Positions 56,948 through 64,000 of a DNA stretch of 64,000 nt are shown one piece after another (position 1 is the stretch's first letter; each line of letters begins with the position of its first letter). The stretch is taken from positions 7,127,414 to 7,191,413 of the forward strand of contig NC_134034.1 of assembly GCF_964204645.1 (NCBI RefSeq), given 5' to 3'. The notes beneath the pieces were generated by a model. The model was not told the DNA's origin and made no database searches. It worked only from the letters and a program-made list of their open reading frames with translations. A program made the position numbers and the translations under genes. The stretch is from Tubulanus polymorphus (lineage: Eukaryota > Nemertea > Palaeonemertea > Tubulaniformes > Tubulanidae).

Positions 56948-57950
56948 CTGTCGGGCCGTAAACATCGAAAATTTAGCCCCATTCAATGGGGCGACATGTT
57001 TTTCGAGTCGTCATCCCGAAATCAACCCGCAGGCCGACTGTCACTTCGATTATCAATTCAAGTATAAATGAACTAATTTATTGCCGCAGACTTCAAATTC
57101 AGTCGCGGTCTTCAAACAGTGATTTTAACAATAGCCCATTTTCCTCATCAAATCATATTACCGATACACTGGAAATTTACTACTTTAGATTTTAAAAGCA
57201 CTGTCGAGCCGTAAACATCGACGAATCGACGTGTGTTACTACATCGTCGTTCCGGGGATCAGCTGCGAGTTTCTCCTCATCATGAGAATCAAATCGTGTA
57301 CAAATTAATTTATTACTACCAGTGATTTGGCTGCGGGTTTCAAGGAGTTAGTATAACAATACCTATTTTTCTTTACCGAATTAACCGTGTATTTACTAAG
57401 ATAAATCTTTAGTGGACCGGGGAATCGTAGGCCTAAACTAAACACGCCGAAGAGATATAGCGGAGAAAAGCTGTTATGTCGACGAGGTATCAAAATAAAA
57501 GAATATATTACTTTATTCGGCCGCGGGCTTCAACCTCTATATCAATACCATCAATACTCTATATTTTCTACAGTACATACCGATCATTGTCAAATGCACA
57601 AGGTATTTACTAAATACAAGTATATAACACACTCCTATCCGTATGCTGGACTCACACTTGACATTCGGAGTAAGCGTCTGCTGTGGGGGAAAGGGATCGT
57701 TCGCTGTGTCGCTTGAAGTGTTTATCGAGTTTGACGCGGCTTTAGGCCTACCGGTATTGAGCTTTACTGTATCAAACAAACACAGTACAATTGTTGCGTT
57801 TATTAACGGACTCATTGGATTGAACTTCAAAACATAATTTACGATATTTAGGTGGGTTGTTAAATTCAATAGGCCTACGACCAATCTGTCCGGATGTTAG
57901 GCCTACACATATACATAGGTCTACATAGGCTAGTAGCCTCTACTAGGTTA
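56948..57950. repeat. Host inverted repeat, right arm, about 1 kb
   Basis: Mirror of 50411-51413. It starts CTGTCGGGCCGTAAAC and ends CTCTACTAGGTTA. The small ORFs here mirror those of the left arm. Confidence 0.85.
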
Positions 57951-58124
57951 AGCGTTCGCTGTGGGGGAAAGGAGATCGTTCGCTGTGTCGCTTGAAGTGT
58001 TTATCGAGTTTTACGCGACCTTAAGGCTTTAGTATGGTGGCTGATAAGGGCCATGCGTAAAAAAAACACGTATATGCAAATGAGGGCGACATTATGACAA
58101 AACTAAAATAACGTGACAAAACAA
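57951..58124. other. Partial duplication of arm sequence
   Basis: AGCGTTCGCTGTGGGGGAAA...GTTTATCGAG repeats a segment of the right arm (near 57672), then non-coding sequence leads into the satellite. No gene. Confidence 0.6.
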
Positions 58125-59430
58125 TAATTTTGGTTTTGTTGCCCGCAACAATTCATTATTTTGGTTTTATCGCCCGCGACAATTCATTATTTTGGTTTTA
58201 TCGCCCACGACAATTCATTAATTTGGTTTTGTCACCTGCGACAAATCAATATTTTGGTTTTGTCGCCCATGACAATTCATTAATTTGGTTTTATCGCCCG
58301 CGACAATTTTTTTTTGTCGCGGTTTTATCGCCCGCGACAATTCATTATTTTTGTTTTATCGCCCGCAACAATTCATAAGTTTGGTTTTGTCGCCCGCGAC
58401 AATTCAAGATTTTGGTTTTTCTGCCACGACAATTAATTTTTTGGATTTGTCGCCCGCGACAATACAATATTTTGGTTTTATCACCAGCGACAATTCATTA
58501 TTTTGGTTTTTTCGCCCGCGAAAATTCATTTTTTGGATTTGTCGCCCACGACAATTCAATTTTTTGGTTTTATCGCCCGCGACAATTCATTATTTTTGTT
58601 TTATCGCCTGCAACAATTCATTAGTTTGGTTTTGTCGCCCGCGACAATTCAAGATTTTGGTTTTTCTGCCGCGAAAATTAATTTTTTGGATTTGTCGCCC
58701 CCGACAATACAATATTTTGGTTTTGTCACCCGCGACAAAACAATATTTTGGTTTTGTCGCCCACGACAATTCAATATTTTGGTTTTATCGCCCGCGACAA
58801 TTCATTATTTTGGTTTTATCGCCCGCGAATATTCATTATTTTGGTTTTGTCGCACGCGACAATAGCGAAAATTCAAGATTTTGGTTTTATCGCCCGCGAC
58901 AATTCATTTTTTGGATTTGTCTCCCACGACAATTCAATATTTTGGTTTTATCGCCGCGACAATTCATTATTTTGGTTTTATCGCCCGCGACAATTTTTTT
59001 TCTTTTTGTCGCAGTTTTATCGCCTGCGACACTTCAATATTTTGGTTTTATTGCCTGCGACAATTTATTATTTTGGTTTTATGCGCCCGACAATTCATTA
59101 GTTTGGTTTTGTCGCCCGCGACAATTGAATATTTTGGTTTTGTCACCCGCGACAATTCATGATTTTGGTTTTATTGCCCGCGACAATTCATTTTTTTGGT
59201 TTTATCGCCTGCGACAATTTATTATTTTGGTTTTATCGCCCACGACAATTTATTATTTTGGTTTTATCGCCCACGACAATTCATTTTTTTGGTTTTGTCG
59301 CTCGCGACAATTCAATATTTTGGTTTTATTGCCAGCGACACTTGATTATTTTGGTTTTATCGCCCGCGACAATTGATTATTTTGGTATTATCGCCCGCGA
59401 CAATTAATTTTTTTTGGTTTTGTCGCCCAC
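58125..59430. repeat. Satellite, unit about 31 bp, about 40 copies
   Basis: The unit is ATTTTGGTTTTATCGCCCGC then GACAATTCATT, with TCGCCCGCGACA as the most constant word. Copies vary at a few positions. One frame is open for long distances only because the unit length and composition avoid stops. Confidence 0.97.
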
Positions 59431-59516
59431 ATTATTAGCTTTTGAATAACTAGGCCAATTAATAACGTAATAAAGACTTATGCTTTCGCCTATTTTGAAG
59501 TCGACTAATCTGATAT

Positions 59517-60600
59517 AGTACGGAAGCGATAAAGGGCCTCGAGTTGTCGCGTTCAAACTCGACAAGTCGCCATATTTATGTCGATATATCGCGTTATATC
59601 GTGTCAAGTCCACATGAATGTGTCTACATATCGTGACGTTTTCACGACAAATTTCGCTTATTTGCTCATTTTCCACGGGACAAGCCGTCATTTGAAGACA
59701 TGTCTAAATGTAAGATGAGGACGCCAGTAATATGACGACTGAGTTTCGAGTCGTCATGAATATGTCGACTTGTCGTGAGGAAAATGGTTGAGAAAACGAA
59801 ATATGTCGTCAAAACGTCACGATATATCGACATATTCAGGTCGACTTGACGCGATATATCGCGGTATGTTGACAATAATATGGCGACTTGTCGAGTTGAA
59901 ACGCGTCATCTCGAGGCCCCTTATCGCTTCCGTGGATATAGTGTCGTACGGAAGCGATAAGGGGCCTCGAGATGTCCCGTTCCAAGTCGACAAGTCGTCA
60001 TATTTATGTCGACATACCGTGATATATCGCGTCAAGTCGACATGAATATGTCGACATATCGTGACGTTTTCACGACAAATTTCGCTTTTTTGCCCATTTT
60101 CCACGGGACAAGCCGTCATTTGAAGACATGTGTAAATGTAAGATGAGGACACCAGTAATATGACGACTGAGTTTCAAGTCGTCATGAATATGTCGACTTG
60201 TCGCGAGGAAAGTCGTCGAGAAAACGAAATATGTCGTGAAAACGTCACGATATATCGACATATTCATGTCGACTTGACGCGATATATCGCGATATGTCGA
60301 CATAAATATGGCGACTTGTCGAGTTGGAACGCGACATCTCGAGGCCCCTTATCGCTTCCTAAGTGTCGAATATTAAGGTCATTTTGGCAGATTCTTTTTT
60401 TTAAAAGTGATATTAAAGCGATCATTCAAGTGATCCTACTTAATGAAAAATCTACGGAAGCGATAAAGGGCCTCGAGTTGTTGCGTTCCAACTCGACAAG
60501 TCGCTATATTTATGTTGATATATCGCAACAATTCGACATGAATATGTCGACATATCGTGACGTTTTGACGACTTGAAACTCAGTCGTCATATCACTGGCG
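59517..60600. mobile_element. Three foldback (MITE-like) elements
   Basis: Copies at about 59520-59932 and 59947-60357, and a shortened one at about 60453-60600. Each begins CGGAAGCGATAA(A/G)GGGCCTCGAG and ends with its reverse complement, with arms full of GTCGACATATCG words around a centre containing CATTTGAAGACATG. They are non-coding foldbacks lying nearly head to tail. The ORFs in them are symmetric by-products. Confidence 0.82.
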
Positions 60601-60619
60601 TCCTCATCTTTCAGCAACG

Positions 60620-61345
60620 CCAGTCACATGGAGTCGTACGTGTTCTTCTTTCTGCGACGCGACACGACTGTCACAACCAACCGACGCGCTCTTGTGACTG
60701 GCAGAAACTAGTCGCACACAATCGTATTGCAAGCGACTTGCATCGAAACTTGCGATGCAACGCGAGGATCGCATCATGTCACAAGAACAACCTACGTCTG
60801 GCTTTAAGTTACTGCGGAGCACCAGAAATATCTTTTTTATTCGTTCAAAAGACCTTTCGCTTGAAAATTCTTTCGTCGGAACAAAATTTATTTCGTTCGA
60901 ACCAATAATATTCTATACGATTGAACCAATTTGAAAAAATCGTAAGAACAAAGTTGAACAAACTTTTTTTTGTCCAAACGAAAGGTTTTTCGTTCGAACA
61001 ATCATTCAATTGAACAGAATCGTTTTAATTTGAACAGAATTTTCTTGTCAGAACATTAAGTTTTTCGTTCGAACAAGTATATTGAAAAAAGTTTTTTCTC
61101 CGAACCGAAAGTATTAAGTATTTCGTTCAATCGAACAGAATTGTTTTCATTCAAACATTCGTTCGGAAAAAATTCTTTTCGCTCAACCAAACTTTTTTTC
61201 ATTTCAACAATAACATAGCTTTTTATTCGAACACATTTTTTGTCAGAATGAAGAAAATTTTTGAAAAAGCGTATTGTTCAATCAAACAGAATTATTTTCA
61301 TCCGAACAATATTTTCTTGTTGGAACATTAAGTTTTTTGGTCGAA
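60620..61345. repeat. TCGCA-rich and TTCGAAC-rich host repeat, right copy (inverted)
   Basis: Reverse complement of the host repeat left of P1 (802-1150 plus 2425-2600), but without the 1.27-kb insertion. Contains CTGTCACAACCAACCGACGC and GATGCAACGCGAGGATCGCA. Confidence 0.75.
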
Positions 61346-61485
61346 CAGCGTGTTAAGGTCGATTTGGAAATTCACTCGGTCTGGTATATGTTGGATTACT
61401 GTTTATGCCAGTTGTCAGGACAATAAACAGAAGACAACTTAGGATACTACCTTTACTAAGTTTTCGTTCAGAGATAACTGCTGAG

Positions 61486-61590
61486 CTATTTGGGCGACCT
61501 ATCATTGATACTGTTTCCTAATAGCCTGTTTAGTAATGGCTGATGTTGTGCCTTGTCAAATGCTTCGTCAAAATCCACCGTTGAACAGCA
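61486..61590 (-). pseudogene. LINE reverse-transcriptase fragment
   Basis: The minus strand reads about 34 codons with TVDFDEAFDKAQHQPLLNRL, matching the LINE RT motif (V/L)DFxKAFDxVxHxxLL. Stops bound it on the 3' side, and the preceding sequence is unclear. A short degenerate relic. Confidence 0.6.
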
Positions 61591-61631
61591 TTCTAAGACT
61601 GTGCAGAAAACCCGTTATCGCTGCTTTGCAG

Positions 61632-62033
61632 CTATATTTTATTTTGGTTTTCTGATTGGATGCCTTGATATATCATATTATTTCTGTTTTCTTTAGTTAA
61701 CCATAAATCTTTATAATGCATAAATAAATTATAATCATCTAATGAGAAAACTGTTTCTGGACCAATCTTTATAGTTAACTTTTTAATCAAATATCTCCCA
61801 ACATTATCAACAACATAATTATTATTATTACCGATTACTTTTATATCAGCTGATAAAAAAATACTATTTGGAACATAAAAAGTATTTTGTGTTAATCGAG
61901 GAATTCTAACATATAAAGTTTCATCGGGATTAATATTAGAAGGGTTATGAGTAATTATATGATGTGATCTTTCTGCTTTAATAGCATTAGATATTCTATG
62001 GTTCTTAGAAGGATTGATATAACTCCCACTCAT
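61632..62033 (-). pseudogene. P4 major capsid protein, N-terminal third
   Basis: Starts MSGSYINPSKNHRI after GTTAAATAAATG and is open to about codon 133 (GIQSENQNK), where the element is cut. Closely matches P1 and P2. Confidence 0.75.
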
Positions 62034-63711
62034 TTATTTAACAAAAAATTGATTATTTATTTTGATCATGTTTACTAACCCAAAAATAATAGCACTTACA
62101 ACTGTAATTAAAAATAAAATAATATGTTCAGCAGCAAAGTTAATAATGTTTCCTGCAGATTTTAATATAAAACCAACAATTGATGCAATAATTCCAGGTA
62201 ATGCTGCAGCAGATTTTTTAGATAGTTCCCATAAATATTTTGCTAATTTCTTTAAACCATCCTTAACTTTATCTTGTATAGAATTATTATCATTCGGGGG
62301 TTTATCCGGTTTATTGGGAGTAGGTGTAGATTTTAAAGCATTTGATATTGCTAAACCTATTGTTGTGAATACCATAGTTACAGCTGTTAGAATTGAAAGA
62401 ATTGTTATACCTTCTAGTTTAAATAATAATTTTATTCTATCCTTTAATGATATTTCGGAATTTGGTTTTATCAACAAATCTTTTAAAATAGCTTTTAATT
62501 TTTTAATATGATTAAGATCATATGATTTTAATAATGTATCTCTTTCTTCTTTCTGTAATTCTATATTATATTCTAAATCATCTATTTCTTTTACTAACGC
62601 TAACTTTCTGCTTTCAAAATCAGCTTCATTAACTACTTGATGATCTCTATTTAATTCTAATTGTTTTAATTCTTCATCTGCATTAGCTAATTCTTTTTCT
62701 AACATGGTTATTTTATAAAATCTCATCTTAATATTAGCAATATCATCAGATGATTCTTGAAAACCTTTAATTTCTCTACGTGCTTGTTCAGGAAATGTTT
62801 CTAATTCTTCATCAGTTAAATCAAGAAATCCTTTTTCTAGTAAAGATTGCATTCGATTTATTCCAGTACTATTCATCTCTTCTTCTGAATCTCTTAATCT
62901 ATCAATTTGTTTTTCAAATGTTAATTGTAATTGACTTGAATCACTATCAATTTGTTGAATATCTCTTCTCGATGTTTCTGGATCAACATCAGTAGGATTT
63001 GGATTTGGATTTTTAAATGGATTTTTAAATGGTGAATATTTGTTTATATCAATATTAGGAATTGGTTCTTCTTTATTTATTCTATCGAGTGCATTCCATA
63101 TAATTCTGAGAAATTCTTTGCCACCTTTTGAACGTTCAATTGTAGATCTTGATAACATTTCAGGTTAAAAAATATTTTCTTGACCCATTCTAGATAATTG
63201 TATTGATGCAGTTTTGTTATTTAATTCAACATTATAATACCATGAATCATTTTTGAATTCTAAATTATTCATGAAAAATGGGTCATCTTTTAAAATTTGT
63301 TCTACAACACCTTCTGTATCAATTTCATGTATTACAACTATTGGTAATAATTCGTTAACAATTGTATCTGTTACTCTAGATTTCATTTTATATAATTCCA
63401 TAGGTTTATCAGGATATTTTTCTTGTTGTTCTACTAATAGTTCCATAAATTCTTTTCTTTCTCTTCTAGTTGTAATTCTACCAATTTCAGGAGCTTTTAA
63501 ATATTTATTTAATTTTTCACGTAATTCGGAATCATCATCATAATCATCATCTTCACCTTAGTATCATCTCCTGTATCATCATCTTCATCTTAGTATTATA
63601 TTCTGTTTTATTATCATTACTAAAACTATCATCAAAATCAGGTTGTTGTTCATCACTTATACCAGGTTCATCTAAAGGGCCCAATGGAAAACCTTCTCCA
63701 CCTTCTGCCAT
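62034..63711 (-). pseudogene. P4 coiled-coil protein F, longest copy
   Basis: ATG at 63711 (MAEGGEGFPLGPLDEPGISD). The open parts are 63165-63446 and 62034-63158 (374 codons). Order: acidic N-terminus; KEFLRIIWNALDRINKEEPIP; Arg/Glu-rich coiled coil (MLEKELANADEELKQLELN; EIDDLEYNIELQKEERD); NSEISLKDRIKLLFKLEGIT; hydrophobic LTAVTMVFTTIGLAIS; TPTPNKPDKPPND; LWELSKKSAAALPGIIAS; C-terminal hydrophobic run. A TAA near 63165 and frameshifts near 63550-63590 break it. A small change at the 3' end removed the normal stop, so the frame ends at the TAA of the next gene's TAAATG leader. Confidence 0.78.
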
Positions 63712-63727
63712 TTACATAATAAAAAAA

Positions 63728-64000
63728 TTAAGATTTAAAATATAATATTCCTCCGATTACAATTCCTATACAAGTTAAAGCTAATTTAGTATTTTCATGG
63801 GATTTATTATCATCATTTAGTTTAATTATTTCATGTTGAATAATATCAGTTTTAATATCTTATGTAGTATTATAATCTTTTATTTTAGAATCATTATTTA
63901 ATTTAATGTTATTAGTTTTAGTTTCAGTTGATTGAATATGTTTTTTATTTTTTTCACCTTCCATTAATTTTGGAGCAGTAATAATCTTTTTATTTATATC
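63728..64000 (-). pseudogene. P4 capsid-block protein E, C-terminal part, runs off the window
   Basis: Matches the tail of P1 39423-40748, with LALTCIGIVIGGILYFKS before TAA at 63728. A stop is also present near 63860 where P2 has one at nearly the same place (after the YNT codons). Confidence 0.78.

Larger units (their letters stand above)
61632..64000 (-). mobile_element. P4: truncated Polinton, capsid-block genes only
   Basis: Gene order on the minus strand from the window end: capsid-block protein E, coiled-coil protein F, N-terminal third of the major capsid gene. Similarity stops near 61632 in host sequence without a terminal repeat. The other side runs beyond the window. Confidence 0.88.

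Noticed and set aside
58130-59407. Long ORFs of up to 363 aa across the satellite
   Set aside because: They repeat the satellite unit in translation and occur in several frames at once; no start signal or protein family.
59404-60576. ORFs on both strands of the foldback elements
   Set aside because: They mirror each other because the DNA is an inverted repeat; no coding signal.

Overview
This window is repeat-dense DNA from an animal nuclear genome, most likely an aquatic invertebrate (inferred). It holds satellites, foldback elements, Penelope and LINE relics, and no recognisable host gene. What dominates it is one family of very AT-rich, virus-like Polinton/Maverick elements, present as five copies or fragments called P0 to P4 here. 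Their genes are a protein-primed DNA polymerase B, a DDE integrase with chromodomain, an A32-type packaging ATPase, a double-jelly-roll-type major capsid candidate, a penton-like protein, an HNH nuclease and about eight small unknown proteins.

Layout. 1-797: end of a broken polymerase gene (P0). 802-2675: host repeats. 2676-50108: P1, bounded by the 6-bp duplication ATCGTC. Its ATPase gene is split by element E (7751-34331; 4-bp duplication TATA; long inverted ends with palindromic subterminal boxes). E carries a Penelope-like retroelement relic, which is itself split by a second Polinton, P2 (12291-29330; duplication CCTGTT). The nesting is therefore P2 in Penelope in E in P1. Without the insertions P1 is about 20.8 kb and P2 is 17.0 kb. 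50411-57950: a host inverted repeat with about 1-kb arms around P3 (51414 to about 56816), which keeps only the nuclease/integrase/ATPase half and a zinc-finger gene. 58125-59430: a satellite of about 31 bp. 59517-60600: three foldback elements. 60620-61345: a second copy of the host repeat seen at the left. 61486-61590: LINE reverse-transcriptase scrap. 61632-64000: P4, truncated and running off the window.

Gene logic. The canonical P1 layout has two convergent blocks. The block from one end runs HNH, DUF3102-like protein, two small proteins, integrase, ATPase. The block from the other end runs polymerase, small protein, penton, four small proteins, a conserved capsid-block protein, coiled-coil protein, major capsid, zinc-finger protein. 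The blocks meet at large hairpins that look like bidirectional terminators. The terminal inverted repeats reach almost to the start codons of both outermost genes and so must carry both promoters. P2 has its nuclease-ATPase block flipped, leaving an ATPase tail relic at the old position. Most genes carry one or a few nonsense or frameshift lesions, so the copies look young but dead; a few ORFs remain open (P1 penton; P3 HNH; the 202-aa and small membrane proteins).

Most unusual points: each element end is itself a 190-410 bp palindrome; nearly every gene starts with a T-run followed by TATAAATG or TAAATG, resembling a poxvirus late promoter; the zinc-finger gene at the block junction is unrelated in sequence between copies while its neighbours are nearly identical; and no capsid protease is visible.
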